Positions 1 to 11,892 are shown, numbered from the stretch's first letter. The stretch: 64,000 nucleotides of DNA from Allium sativum (GCA_030737875.1 CM060918.1:773320552-773384551), one strand, 5' to 3'. Numbers and translations: made by a program. Notes: a model not told the origin generated them from the letters alone.

Positions 1-145
1 TTTCAACAATATTCCATACATCATAATCGACTGAACTCAAGTAAATTTTCATCTTAGCTTTCCAATAGGCATAATCAGTTCCATTAAACATTGGTGGCCT
101 AGCTATGGACCAACCGTCAGAAAAAGCGTTGTTAGACAAATTCAT
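1..145 (-). CDS. Partial gag N-terminus of a Copia-type retrotransposon
   Basis: Read on the minus strand, an ATG at 145 opens a frame that stays open to the window edge (48 residues). It contains the signature of plant Ty1/Copia gag-like (UBN2/DUF4219) proteins: a Pro-Pro-x-Phe-Asn-Gly-x-x-Tyr motif followed by YWKAKMKIYL and a Val-Trp-x-x-Val-Glu stretch. Such proteins package element RNA. A primer-binding-like site and an LTR edge lie just upstream, as expected for a 5' end. The rest of the element is outside the window, so whether it is intact cannot be judged. Confidence 0.75.
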   Translation of the reverse strand, partial: MNLSNNAFSDGWSIARPPMFNGTDYAYWKAKMKIYLSSVDYDVWNIVE

Positions 146-168
146 GACTCTAGAGTTAAAAATATTCT

Positions 169-181
169 GGCTCTTATACCA
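169..181 (-). promoter_or_regulatory. Primer binding site of the Copia-type element
   Basis: On the minus strand this reads TGGTATAAGAGCC, one base away from the usual initiator-tRNA-Met primer site TGGTATCAGAGCC. It lies 2 bases inside the putative LTR edge and about 25 bases before the gag ATG. Confidence 0.6.
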
Positions 182-183
182 CT

Positions 184-560
184 TGTAGGATCTAAATTAA
201 CCCTAGAGAGGGGGTGAATAGGGTTTATTGCAAATTAAAAAATATCATAGAATAACAAAATAAAAATTGCAGAAAGAAAATCACACACAGAAGATATCCA
301 GCTTCGGCAAAACTATGCCTACTGCTGCATTCAAGGTTTTTACTAGGAGCAATAAACAATCTCTATGCTTACAGACTCTTGTAAACTCACGACCTTCGCT
401 CTCGACTGTTTAAACCGTACGCTCAAGACCTTGACACAACTCGACTCCTTAAGCTGTGATTTTTCTAACTACAGAACCTAATAGTTATTGACTCTAAAAA
501 AATTGAATTTTGAAACAAATAAAACATAAAGAAATAAAACCCTAGTGGTTAAACTAGGAG
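184..560 (-). mobile_element. LTR of the Copia-type element (outer end not resolved)
   Basis: The inner LTR edge is the TGTAGGATC at 184 (CCTACA on the element's strand), next to the primer site. It is followed by the CCCTAGAGAGGGGGTGAATAGG segment shared by many plant Copia LTRs (family knowledge). I could not find the matching TG/CA outer end, so 560 is only a guess based on where the composition changes. Confidence 0.4.
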
Positions 561-2420
561 TTAGCCCCTTTTAAAACTTGGTCGGTCATCTTTTATTCTT
601 TGTTGCCTTCTATTTTGCTTCTATGGTGATGGCGGCTACTAAGGTTTTTCTGAATTTGATCTTCCTCGAGCAATTACTCGATCGAATTGAAGCTCCAGGA
701 TTACGATCCTGACGTTGATTGCTTTGGAAAGTTTTATATGTAATTTTTGCCATTTATCTCGTTTATATATGCTCGATTTTTGCTCTTGTTTCACCTTACC
801 TTTTGCCGATGATGATTGTTTGTATTTATAGGTTTTTTAAACCCTAGAATCTCTGATTCTAGATAATTCATCCGGTTTGAATTACTCTTGCATTATATGT
901 TGGGATATTTCGGACTTTTCTTTGGTTACGGTTTTGTATTTTGGGGTTTGAAAACTTCAACCTATTCTGGAACTTGCGTGAGGCTTTGTTGCTGGAATCC
1001 TTGGCTTTTGAATTGTGGACTTTGAAATTTTCAAACTTGTTCTGGAATTTTTGATATTGCGAGATTACTTGAATTTTTACTTGGTCCGTATGCTTCTATA
1101 ACTTTGAATTAGTCTTGGATTCTTTCGGTTTTGCGTTAATCCCTTAAGTTCTGGAATTTTAACTTAGACTCGTGCATTTACCTTTTAAAAATATGAACAT
1201 ATACTCTTTGATCCTGTTAAGAACTGAACACATGTTATACTTGACCGAGTCTCAACTTTGAACTGATGCACCTGATTTAACTTAACAAGTTTTGATTTCT
1301 TGCTGTCTATGTAATGTTGAAAACCCTTTGATCATTTTTGTCTAATGTGAATTGAGTACTGCCATAAATGGAAAACAATACACTGCTTTTCCTGCATTTC
1401 TTTTCTGTAGAAAAATGGGTTTCTGGAAATATTGACTTGCCAATTTCGTCCCACTATAAAAAAGCTTAAGTATGTTGATTTCTGAACCTTTGCATCTTCA
1501 AATTGACATGGCTAAATGTATGTTGCATCCATGTGTTATACCGGGACTTGTGTGTTATGCTGAAGCTTGTTTGGCTTGAATACTTAAGGTAATTTCAGCT
1601 AGTGTTCATCATGTACTTGTTCATCCTTGTATTTGAACTGTTTTGACCACATGTATTCTTGAACACCTTGCTTGCTGTTGCATTTGAACGTTTGCACGTC
1701 CATGCTTTTATGAATGTGCAGGTTGACCAACTTGATTTGTATTTGTTGCTTTGAACTGCTCCTTATGTGTTGCCTCGACCACTTGAATATGACCATACAA
1801 TCATTTGTGACTTCCATGAACCAACCTGTTTGCTGTGTTCATTTTGTTGCTTGCATTCATGTGACTACTACATGTACTTGAAACTGGGCTATTCTGGTTA
1901 GAGCCTGCATACTTGAAACACTTTGCTTGGATTGTACTTGTGTTTGTTCTCCTGACCATTGTGAGATATGTTGTCATTCACCATACACCATGCATGCTTG
2001 AACTCTGATGTATCCACTTGCATACTTGTAATGTTCATGCTATTTGTTTGTGACATGTATTTGGCTGATCTGCCATAATTTGCTGCTTTATACACCATGT
2101 TGATATGTTTGGTCATTGTTTTGATTATGCTTTCACTATGGCTTGTATTTTGACTTTACTTGATTATGGCTCAACTATTGGCTTTGAAACACCATGCTGA
2201 AATATTTGCACACTGTTTCGCATTGTGCACTGAGTCGAGACGGTCCATGTGGCTACTCTTCAGTCGCACACTGGATTGGCGAGGCAGTGTACATGTGTAT
2301 ATATATACACATGTGTATGTGCATCCATCCAGACAAGCTTTTTTGTCCCTACATTGAGATATTTTGCATATATACTGACTCTCTTTGTGTATTTACAGTG
2401 AATCACTGTAAATATCATAA
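561..2420. other. No gene recognised; CTTGAA-rich degenerate sequence and a TATACACATG microsatellite
   Basis: Short frames here have no recognisable domain. Between about 1590 and 2110 the words CTTGAAC, CTTGCAT and CTTGTAT recur irregularly, which may be a decayed minisatellite or old transposon sequence. A short TA/CA repeat lies at about 2290-2330. Confidence 0.4.
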
Positions 2421-4154
2421 GTAGTCTGTACTAGATCTAGAAAATGATGAGAAACACACTGAAATTCTGAGGCAAATAAAATTTAAAATAAATTTTTATT
2501 TGCATGTGTTTAGTTTTATTTTCATTGCAGTATACTCTGTGTGTGTTTCTTGTGACATGTATGAAGATAGGACTTGGCTGAAAGCTGTGAAGACAGAAGA
2601 ACATAAGACTATGTCACTGAATGTTATTATAACTGAAAATGTAAAACTGAGTGTGAGTGTTATGTAGTGAGACGATTTTGTATGTTGTTTGACAGTGAAT
2701 TTTGTACATAGTGGAGTTTAAAAAAATTGTACTATATCGAATGTAGAAATAAAATATTTATTTGAATAACAAACGTTATTTGACTTTCAAATTCTGTGCA
2801 GTTTGCATTTTATTCAGCTTAAATATTTATTTCTGTACGTGTAGTGTAGAATAATACTCTTTTCAAACACATTTTTATATTATTTGTATATGTTTGTTAT
2901 TATCAAACAAAAATCATATCTTTATACTCAACAACCTTTGTTGTTAGTAGTTGGATGACTTCGGTCATTCACTGTTGATGCACATGCGGCGTAGCTTATG
3001 CTCGCCAGTGGTGATATAGATCTGTATTTATATTTTTTTCTAGATTTCATTATTTTTTATTTTAGAATTTGTTGATACCAAATGTTTTCACCTCCTTGAT
3101 GTAGATTCTATTATATAGCCTTTATAACTATTTTGTTAACAAAATATGGTGACTACATTTATATTTCGTTGAACTCTTAAATGAGGTTTATATATTGTTA
3201 TTTTGTAGGCTTCCATCTTGTTGTTTCTATGTATTTTGAGATTTCATATTTCTTGGCTCATGTACTTTATCTTAACTTAGATGATCTTATCTCATGTACT
3301 TTATGTCGATTCATGCTTAGGTTGTTCCTTCTCTATTGAATGGAAGTATCAGTTATGTGTCATTATGCTGAAACTGTCTTGTTTAAGCTATATTGACTAG
3401 TGCATTTTAGGTACTTTAGTCAGATTGAGTTATTTCTAGTTAGTCTTCTTCTGTAATATGTCACTATGCTTTTCTTCTTCCATGGATCGTCCTATTTGAT
3501 GCTTATACCTGTATCGAAAATTTGAGAGTTGTTTCATATGTATATTCATTGTTGGGAAATGTTGTATTTGCGTATGGTTCATAAGAACCATTCATTTAAG
3601 TAACACATTTGATGTTGTATTTCTGTTGTCTATATATACATATTCTATTTTGTGATTTTTAACTTGTGATGGTGTTTTATTTTTTTGAATACATCCTTAG
3701 CCACTGCAGTTTTGTATTAAACTTGAATCAAGTACATCAATCCACATAAGGTAAGAAAAGAAATTTTGAGCACCCAGTCGACGTATTTGATATTTGCTTA
3801 AGAAAAACCTTACGGATGGTTGCTTCTTACCAGCTCAATTTTCTACACTAGCAGACAGTATTACTTAGTAATGCTCTTTGTGATTGTAGGTCTCGGGGTA
3901 GGGAATAACAAGTGCAGTCGGACCATTGGATGACACTTTGGTTGATGCAAATATTTTGATATGTGATTAAATTTCATTCAAGAGGAGAGATCGAGGTAAT
4001 TGTTAACAGAACATTATGACGGTTCGTGATTTCTACATGCCATGCCAATACGGGAGGGATTGCTTTATGGTTCAAGAGTGCAAAATTAATTAATTCATAA
4101 TTCTGCTAATAACTTTCCAGTCCCTCCTTTATGTGAGTAAATCACGTAAATTTA
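2421..4154. other. AT-rich intergenic DNA without recognisable features
   Basis: No open frame with a recognisable motif, no RNA gene and no terminal repeats were found on either strand. Confidence 0.4.
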
Positions 4155-5493
4155 TGTAACGACTCGAATTTCCATACCCTTTGAGTTGACAAAATAAATC
4201 ACACGTCTAACCCAAATTGTACAGAAATACGAATCATTATGAATAAAGAAGAAAAATGTAGAAGTAGAACAGAAATAACAACACAAAATCTCACATCGCA
4301 GCGAAATAAAATATAATATATATCACAGCTATTGGAATACAAAATTTAACCATATAAACATACCATTATCAGAATACAACACAATACATTATAGCGGAAA
4401 AAACCAAGTAGATATCTAACGTTGAAACTTCCTGCTCTAAGCTCCTCTAAGTGTAAATGTAAATACCCGAACTACTTGATTGCCCATACAAATTTGGGCA
4501 CCCAAGAGATTAAGGTAAAACAAAACCAAATAAATTCTAGGTTAATCATAGAACTGGTATGAGTAAGCTCCAACCACTTGGTTTAACATTTAAAAATCCT
4601 TTTAAAAGAAAGGAATATCGTAAAACCGATCCACACATAAACATAGATGGTTTTAAACTTACGATAACCCAAAACATTCTTGGAATTCATACTATTCTGA
4701 TATTATAATAGTGTTTAAATCAAGTAAATAACAATTCAGCAGAATGCTAACATCTCACGCTCTACATACATGGTATACAATCAAAACCATGAGTGCTTAT
4801 TGGATAATGGGTTCCAACTATCGCAAGGTATGAGACCACTTTCCGACAGTGTATCTCTAGAGAGGAATATACCAAGTTCAACAAGAATATCCTGCAACCC
4901 AGGCTAAACAAGATCGGCCACTCACTTGGCTTGAGTGTACTGAATGTATTGTCACCAACAGTTGGGATCAGGAACAGTTCCGAAGTATGCAGCAGCAATA
5001 GAATAAAGAAGCAAATGGATTTTATCTAGATCAAGTGACAATAAAACCTAATTGGGAGCAACCCACTTAGCCATGCGACCTATCTGATTTTATATCATTT
5101 CCTGGTTGTCAGGGCTGAAGCTATGTCTTACCTTTTTAATACCATTGCAATCATTTACTTTGAATGCCATATCGTTAAACCCGCCAAATCATTTATTGAT
5201 TTCCCAAAAAATATCACGGGCATAAAGCTAAGAGAAACCAATTCCTCTGCCACCAACATAAATACGTTTGAAGAAATCAACGCATATGATTTGTGAGGTA
5301 TACTCTTTCAGACATTCATCCATACATGTTGTCCTGAGACTAGACAAACCGAAGGCACTATTCCGTCAATCAATCTTAGACAATTTCTACCTAGGATTAA
5401 TAGAACAACCCTTGCACTTTACTCCGTCTTCAATTATCTTCAATATAATCTAATTCGCAATGCTTATGCCAATACAGAGTGGTTTTAGGACAA
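4155..5493 (+). mobile_element. Possible Gypsy-type LTR fragment
   Basis: TGTAACGACTCGAATTT at 4155 resembles the usual 5' end of plant chromovirus LTRs (TGTAACGACCCG...). No 3' end, primer site or coding remnant was found, and the Harbinger element interrupts the region on the right. This is a weak call resting on one motif. Confidence 0.25.
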
Positions 5494-5496
5494 TAA

Positions 5497-7159
5497 GGGT
5501 GCGTTCTTGGCAAACTAAAACGGGGTATTTGAGCGGGGTATTTGAGCGGGGTACTGTAGCGAACGGAGAATGTGTTTTTGGCTGTGAACGGGATATTTGA
5601 GCGGGGGTATTTAGGCGTGGTATTTTTAAAATGAGATATAAATAAATAGGATTTGGCTACCTTAAACCTTCTTACGGATACAAATACAGCTACAAATACA
5701 AATACAGCTACAAATACAAATACAGTTATGAATACAAATGAAATTAGTGTAGCTCAGCAACAACCAACTCATCTCTAATGGTATCTCGAAGTAATGACAT
5801 TTCCTAGTACCCATTTCGATATACCCGTTCAGTGCCTCTATTCGTCGTATTTCTCATAGCGTAATATTCCTCTAAGTATTGATCGGGGATTTTTTCAGGA
5901 TCATCATCAAAAGCCATAAAATCTTGGTCACCACTATTATATTTGCATATGAAGTTGTGTAAGGACATTGTAGATACGACAACTTTGACTTGAGTTTTAA
6001 ATCGATACGTAGGCATACGGTTGAGAATGGTAAAAAAAAATCCAGATGCAAAAAGTTCTTTCTACGGCCATCCGTAAACTCGAGTGGTAGAAATTAAACA
6101 CTTCATTGGCTGATTTTAGTTGATCCACGATTTCATGAAAATGCGAAATATGATACCTCATATTTCGATATAGTGGTAAGTATCTAGTCTGTAGTGGATA
6201 ACTAGAGTCAACCAAATAATACTGTCCAGCTGGAGGTTTAGGGAAGTTAGAGTTTCCATCATTTGTAACATTATTAAAAATTCTATTATCATGTGCAGTC
6301 CCTTCTCAACCAGCCACAACATACGTAAACTGTAATTCGAAATCACAAACTGCTAATATATTTTGAGTTGTAAACCCCTTTCTTCCAATATACAGGATAA
6401 TCTGATCAACGGGTAAATGGGCAGATACGTGTGTACCATTAATAACACCAATACAGTTTTTGAAATATGGATAATATTAGTTCGAAGTTCTAATGTGTTG
6501 TGAAACTATATGAAATTGTTGATCTCCTGGCTTTATTATATCAGCAGCTAGTAATTGAAAAGTGTTAAGCACTGCATGAAAATAAATGGAAATTGTGCTA
6601 CCTGACCGTTTAAACCTTTCGCTAAGTTGTCTATTTGAAAGCCAATAACCATTGTGTAAATGAAAATTCCGACCATTTCGAGGACACAAATATCTCGCGT
6701 GGAAGAGAGACAATGATGCTCCAGCTTTTCAAATAATGCATAAAAACAAAGTCAAATTAACTTGACAATGTTGTTGGTGACCATTTAGAATATCGTTGAT
6801 CCAAGCAAACCCAATAAACCCAAAAGTATTAATTCAAGTCAAATGATTTCTACTGGCATTCAGACATAATGATATCCCGTAGATATCAATAATATCGCCG
6901 TAATCAGAGGATGAATCGGAAGAAGACATTATTTATGTTGAAGAAGAAGAATAAGATGTGAAGAAGGTAAGGGGTTGATTAATAGGCAAGGAAGAGGGAC
7001 GTTGAAATTCAATCCGTTGTCGGACGCCAACGACTTGAATTCCAACGTCTCTCCAGCGCTTGTGCTGAGCGGAGAAATTTGTGCTTACGTCCGACGCGTC
7101 CGACACGTCGGACACGAACACGTCACTCAGCGTGCCACAAATTGGCTGCGAACGGACCC
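5497..7159 (-). mobile_element. PIF/Harbinger DNA transposon, complete ends, inactive
   Basis: The element is 1,663 bp. Its ends are inverted: GGGTGCGTTC on the left and GGGTCCGTTC (reverse complement) on the right, 9 of 10 identical. It is flanked by TAA on both sides (5494-5496 and 7160-7162), the 3-bp TWA duplication typical of PIF/Harbinger. A decayed transposase lies on the minus strand. No second (Myb-like) frame was identified. The GC-rich stretch at 7010-7150 is subterminal non-coding sequence. Confidence 0.92.
5804..6929 (-). pseudogene. Harbinger-type DDE transposase, degenerate
   Basis: An ATG at 6929 begins an acidic, Ser-rich N-terminus. Across shifting frames one can follow the DDE_Tnp_4 family order: a helical segment with GRFKRSG-like residues (SERFKRSGSTIS, about 6590-6640), the first catalytic block (VINGTH near 6440), RKGFTTQN, AHDNRIF, a YYLVD-x-x-YP block, the ERTF block and a final MPTYRFKTQVK helix ending at 5804. 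Lesions are visible. The first catalytic Asp of the usual IDGTH motif is Asn. A stop replaces the Trp that normally follows the AG in this family. Frames change several times. The protein would have cut and pasted the element; it cannot be active now. Confidence 0.88.
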
Positions 7160-7162
7160 TAA

Positions 7163-7873
7163 ATCCAACTTGTCTCCCCATATTGACAACGACAGTATTA
7201 AATTGGGCAATACTTCGATATTCAATTATTTAACTTTTGAGGAAAAACAAACATTCATCCAAAGCTTTTTATTCTCCCCATCAGAATGCTATTAATTAGT
7301 ATCACACAATCACTGAGTCCCTTTTTAATTAATATTTATTTAATTAAATTCCTTTCCCATATTCATCGCAAATATCCTTATCGATATATTTTCAAACCGT
7401 TTTTCCCACGAACCCATTCATTTTATATACTTAGAAAATATTTCTCATTTTATTTGGAAAACGTTTCCAAATAACATTCACTTGGATTGAAACGAGTGTT
7501 GCGCAAAACATTATTACAACAACCCAAAATACTACATTTTACTAATGTTTAGATCTTGTATTAAATCTTAATTGTTTCCTTTCCGGGAACCATTTACTAT
7601 AACAAAAGTGTCTATGCTTTTCTATTTTTAATGAAAATGTCCATTAAAACATGTTCAATTTTCATTAATCTATCTGGTTCCAAATTCTATATATAATTGA
7701 TATATTGATTTCAAGTTATTAAATTCCTTTAAAAAATTCTGTCTTCTTAAATTTCCGGAAAATTCCCCCAGCTTCACCTTTGTACGGCTCAATCGGTACA
7801 ACTACAAATCGCCTATGTAGGCCCTTTCCATTCAAAAAGAAAATAAAAAATTATTCAATATCCAACCACCAAC

Positions 7874-7874
<1 letters not shown>
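7163..7874. other. AT-rich flank with no gene
   Basis: No recognisable coding, RNA or repeat feature. A small patch at about 7780-7800 (GTACGGCTCAATCGGTAC) is a short imperfect palindrome. Confidence 0.35.
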
Positions 7875-7917
<43 letters not shown>

Positions 7918-7930
7918 GATATATATATAC
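7875..7930. repeat. (TA)n microsatellite
   Basis: About 20 uninterrupted TA units, then a short interruption (CAGGA) and six more. It abuts a fold-back element. Confidence 0.95.
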
Positions 7931-8150
7931 AGGAAACTTGTGTAAAGGACAAAAAAGCAAAAGGTTTGTTCAAAAAGACAAGAGCCAAAAAAGTTGCTCA
8001 AAAGACTAACTTTTAGTGTAAAGTGGAAAAACAAGGAGCCACCCTAAATTCCACCATTTGCACAAGAAAATGTCCTTTTGGACAAATTTTTTGCCTCTTG
8101 TCCTTTTGAGCAAACATTTTGTTCTTTTTGTCCTTGTGGCAAAAATCCCC
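7931..8150. mobile_element. Fold-back MITE flanked by (TA)n tracts
   Basis: Two arms of about 65 bp are inverted relative to each other: AAGGACAAAAAAGC...GACAAGAGCC on the left and, reverse-complemented from the right, AAGGACAAAAAGAAC...GACAAGAGGC. The centre is a short non-repetitive piece. The right arm ends in ...GCAAAAATCCCC. The left outer end is lost in the (TA)n tract. There is no coding capacity. The superfamily is not certain. Confidence 0.65.
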
Positions 8151-8206
8151 ATATATATATATATATACATATATACATATATATATATATATACACACAC
8201 ATATAT
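8151..8206. repeat. (TA)n/(CA)n microsatellite
   Basis: AT repeat with ACAT and ACAC interruptions, immediately right of the fold-back element. Together with the tract on its left it suggests insertion into a TA array. Confidence 0.9.
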
Positions 8207-8517
8207 AACACCACAATTGATCAACAATTATTCAGTGCATTCAAATAACCAATAACCAACATATAAAATTATATATTAAATAAAAATTCATTTGTAATAA
8301 ATTATAAATGAATTTAGAGAATGAGTTTACTAACCTTGATTTTCCTTGGCTGAATATCCTTTTTAAATTCCATATTTCACGGCTACGCATCTACCCGAAT
8401 TGTAACAGAATAAATTTATCTAGCACCTACGATCATTTATTTTTATTTAACTATTAAATGGTTATTAATTTAAATTAACTATTAGAATAAACAGGAAAAT
8501 AATATGAAGGAAAAAAC

Positions 8518-8712
8518 GAACAAAAATTTATCCCATAAGGACAAAGGGGCAAAATTTTAACCAAAATGACAAGTGTTACTGTAAAGGGAGGAATTATAAC
8601 GGGCCGATAAATTCCTCCCTTTACACAACATTTTGTTCTTGAGGATAAAATTTTACCCCTTGTTCTTATGGAACATTTTTTTGTTCCTTTTGTCCTTGAG
8701 GGTAAAAATCCC
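8518..8712. mobile_element. Second fold-back MITE of the same type
   Basis: Inverted arms share AAGGACAAA(A)GG and GGCAAAATTTTA-like words and end in ...GGTAAAAATCCC on the right. The centre is a clean hairpin: TGTAAAGGGAGGAATT against AATTCCTCCCTTTACA. Arm wording matches the element at 7931-8150, so the two belong to one group, but they are well diverged. Confidence 0.6.
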
Positions 8713-9383
8713 TAAAATAAACAACCGAGTTGTCAAGTGACATGCCATTCACGCCACCCTTGCATCCATTTATCCAAAAATATCAGAAAGTACTATTCCC
8801 CAACGCCTACTGCCGAACTTCCCATACCAACACAGATCGACATTAATTCGACCAAACTCCAGTTCGCACTCCAAACCAGTGTCGACTTTCCAGAATTGCG
8901 CAACCCTTCCTCCAATCGAACACCTCAACTCAGTCGAAACCCCCTTTGCATTCGACATTAAGCATTCACTATTCAGTATTCAGCCTTTAGTTTTCAACAT
9001 GCAACATTCAGTCTTCACACGTATTTTTTTCTTTTTCTTTATGCGGTTGTACGTCGAACACGGTAAAAAGGTTGTATGCCGAACACGGCAAAAAGAAAAA
9101 GAAAACGTTCGACGGTACCCGTGATACTCCGAAACAGAAAACACGGTGCTCTTAGCTCTACATTTTTTTTCTCCTCCGAAATGCTTAACTTAGTCATCCC
9201 ATTGAAGCTCAATACGGTCAACTTTTACATGCAAGTTACGACTTACCGTAGCGCATGATCACTCGTGAAAAGTAATATTCAAATGGCAATGGTAGGTCCA
9301 TGGACACGTCTCACCCGTGCCTTTTCTTAGCATTATTATATACCGCCATGACACAACACTGCACCAGGTAACTCAACCCTTAG
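8713..9383. other. No gene recognised; short GAACACGG repeats
   Basis: Overlapping short frames on both strands show no domain. At about 9050-9110, GTCGAACACGGTAAAAAGG and GCCGAACACGGCAAAAAG form an imperfect direct repeat within a Lys-codon-rich purine stretch. Confidence 0.35.
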
Positions 9384-9391
9384 GCTACCTC

Positions 9392-9818
9392 TAGGGCTGT
9401 AAATTTTGTACGAATGTCTGACGTCCGTTCGTGTCTGTGACCGAAATATGTCGATCCGAGTCCGTCCGATTTTCATTTAGGACACGAGTTAGTACAATAA
9501 AATTTGTATGATAAAAAATCAAGTCCGGTCCGGACTCGTTCGAATTCGTCCGAATTCCATGTAACTCGGCGTATAGTTGAAAAAAAATCTGGTAAAATGT
9601 ACAAAATGTGGTAGAAATATCCATGTCCGACCGAGTCCGATCATGTCCGTGTCTGAAAACCATGTGTCCGTGTATGACCGATTATATTTAGGACACAAAT
9701 TAGGACAACGAAATTTGTCCGAGAAAAAAATTGGTCCGATCCGTGTTCGATCGGAATTTTTTTAGGACAGGAACTGAACATACCTCCGTTCGGTTCGGTC
9801 CAACCAATTTACACCCTA
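9392..9818. mobile_element. hAT-type MITE
   Basis: The 427-bp element begins TAGGGCTGTAAATTT and ends AATTTACACCCTA, an inverted pair. The flanks GCTACCTC (9384-9391) and GCTCCCTC (9819-9826) form an 8-bp target duplication with one mismatch, the hAT length. Inside are many GTCCGA/TCGGAC words (subterminal repeats). There is no transposase. Confidence 0.85.
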
Positions 9819-9837
9819 GCTCCCTCTACCCTCTCTC

Positions 9838-10660
9838 GTGATCATACCACACCACTCAATCCTCAAGACATTAAAGATCACATTAAAATGGTGGCCCTCC
9901 CTCAGGGAGTCTGCAGTTACAAGAATGTCGTTTCAACTGCCTGTGTGATGATGGGACGGCGAAGATCGGTCAGGCAAAACCCTACTGCGAAATCCAAGTT
10001 GGAGAATAGCTTCTTTCGAAGTAAAAAGAAAGATACATTCTGAATTATGATGAACCCGTTGCGAAGTTCTGTAAGTGAGAGATGTTCCATGGCAGTGTTC
10101 TAGATTTGGGCAAATTTATCCATATGGTTTAAATTATCATTATTATTAATTATTATTAGATTTTTAGGCTTTGTTGGTTACTGCTGTGGCTATATTTTGT
10201 TCGTGCGTACATTCCATCGATGTGATTTTATGGCAATTGAATTGTTAGTACACATTCCATGAACTTGGACTGATTTGTTAGTTCTCAATTTTATAGCGGA
10301 TAATTTGGAGTCAATTTAGGAAATGAAACGATATTCTCCTGTTTTGTAGGGTATGTTACATATTTTATTTCCCTATCTCGTGGATAATCGGACTAAATAC
10401 TGGAACACACCGCAAATGATGTGACCATTTCTGTGAAAATCAAATTAACTTACATTAATTTGTGTTTACTTTAATATTTCCTTTTAGGCTGTATAACTTA
10501 CTTGTATGGACATAGTCTTGTATATCTACATGTAGTTGAGTTTTATGTTTGTTTGAAGTAAACAATAAAGTTAGCCCTGAATTCTCAGCAAATTGGTGCA
10601 CTGCAAGAACTCAGTTAGAAGCAGTTTATTATCAGATGTATTAAAATAGTCAAGAGTAAA
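9838..10660 (+). repeat. Duplicated module M1, copy 1 (exon-like start plus intron-like sequence)
   Basis: This block recurs at 11893-12660 and 34372-35110. It opens with ATCATACCACACCACTC, a conserved ATG, and a conserved core around TCGTTTCAACTGCCTGTGTG. It continues through a GTAAGT-like splice donor near 10070 into T-rich intron-like sequence and ends near CAGCAAATTGGTGCACTGCA. The module looks like the 5' part of an unidentified gene that was swept into the segmental duplication. Confidence 0.6.
9888..10043 (+). CDS. Small hypothetical ORF in module M1 (51 residues), doubtful
   Basis: From the conserved ATG the frame encodes a basic peptide with MMGRRRSVRQNP and SKLENSFFRSKKKD segments. 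In the sister copies this frame is interrupted early. In a different frame the third copy (34372) gives a longer readable stretch with CRFNCLCD-like and DNGTVKIGQANP segments. The true frame is therefore unclear and this may be a broken first exon rather than a gene. No family recognised. Confidence 0.2.
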   Translation: MVALPQGVCSYKNVVSTACVMMGRRRSVRQNPTAKSKLENSFFRSKKKDTF

Positions 10661-10880
10661 AAATGGAAGGTTGGGAAATGGAAAAGATGATTATATTCTC
10701 ATGTACTCATGTTATGATGCTTCAATCTGCAGAACCAAAGCAGAGAAAAGTCTATGAATTGCAGCAGGCATTCATTGATTTTTATAAACATACTGTACGT
10801 ACCTTTTGTCCCGATTCTTCATTTTTTATATTAGAAGCACTTTTCTTTCTTATATACCTTAGTTAATTTAACTAAATTGA
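10661..10880 (+). other. Exon-like block L1, copy 1
   Basis: After a TGCAG acceptor at about 10732-10736, a stretch of about 60 bases reads RKVYELQQAFIDFYKHT in one frame and is followed by ACT|GTACGT, a good splice donor. The block recurs at 26746, 32563 and 35199, where the first residues read PDWRKVYELQ. I do not recognise the protein. The open frame and flanking splice-like signals suggest an internal exon of the gene whose start may be module M1. Confidence 0.4.
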
Positions 10881-11207
10881 AATGCCATGCTGGATCTGAG
10901 AGTGAGGTCAGGTCAAAAATAGGATGCTTATAGTAGATCTAATCATCGACAAACTAGCAAAAAGAAGTTAGTTTTTCCAGATGTCAAACACATGGTATCG
11001 TAGAGTCGTAGACAAGGCCGGCTTAGACCCTGTGCAAACCATGCCTATGCACAGGGTAACAAAAGTGAAAGGGCATCAAATTTCACCACACAAACCTTTA
11101 AAAAACTGGAAAAAAAATTGAAAAAAAAAATCGTAAGTGGTGGAACAGCACACGTCGAAGGAATTACAACAAATAGGTCGCAGTAGCATCATAATATACA
11201 CATAGTT

Positions 11208-11578
11208 ATCAAGGCGCGTGCTTAGGCGCGCCGCGCGCCTAAGCGCGAAAAAGCCCAAGGCTCAAATTTTGCGCCTTTTTACAGTTTGAGTGCGCCTTTT
11301 TGCAGTTTGAGGCGCTTGTTTTGGTTGAATTCAAAATTTTGTTCATAAATAGTTAAATAAAAATTTTGATTGTTCAACAAATTATAAAATATGGTTTAAA
11401 ATTTAAATCTTATTAATAAAATATGTAAATAATTGAATGAATTATAAAATTTGGTTTAAAAATTAACTTGTAGTTAGTAAAATAGCAGATCAAACTCATA
11501 TAAAAGGCACACAAAAAAGCCCAAGGCTCAAAAAAGCCTCAGGCTCAATGCCTGCGCCTTACCGCCTTAACTACTATG
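11208..11578. mobile_element. Non-autonomous TIR element with GGCGCG-rich ends, copy 1
   Basis: The left end CATAGTTATCAAGGCGC and the right end (reverse complement CATAGTAGTTAAGGCGG) are inverted. The subterminal zones are packed with GGCGC, AAGCCCAAGGCTCA and GCGCCTTTTT words, and the middle is AT-rich. After the element the sequence resumes the paralogous text (TGATTTATTGGTATAG) seen at 27520 and 33334, so the right edge is supported by comparison. The superfamily is not proven (Mutator-like is one option). Confidence 0.7.
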
Positions 11579-11892
11579 TGATTTATTGGTATAGTTGATA
11601 TTTCTTATCATTCAATTTTTAAGATATATTTCTCTAGATATTTGGACGCAAAATTATGTTATAAGTTTGATTGTGGTACGACTAAAGATAATTAAAGCAG
11701 GCACTTCAAATCCATTGAGCCACATAGTCCCATACCATAGAGTGCATTTGTTGTCAAGCGAACGGGGAACGCAAAATTCACATTTTGAGTGGGGAATGAA
11801 AGGAGAATTTTCGGTGAAAAGTGGTTCTCAGTGTTTTATGCTATGAAATGGGAAAATGGAGAGGTATGTGTGTGTTTTGAGCATTGTTTGAG
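11579..11892. repeat. Duplication-unit segment L4-L5, copy 1
   Basis: Shared with 27517, 29571, 33334 and 38191: TGATTTATTGGTATAGTTGATAT, then CATAGAGTG...AAGCGAACGGGGA, then GCTATGAAATGGGAAAATGG. No gene was seen in it. In other copies it directly follows the tRNA-Arg gene. Confidence 0.6.

Noticed and set aside
8391..8410. CCGAATTGTAACAG as the 3' end of an LTR starting at 4155
   Set aside because: The flanks ATTTA and GAATA do not form a target duplication and there is no internal support.
11010..11205. GGCCGGCTTAGACCCTGTGC patch as a separate hAT-type element
   Set aside because: Only one possible end was visible and no inverted partner or target duplication; the next element may have removed it.
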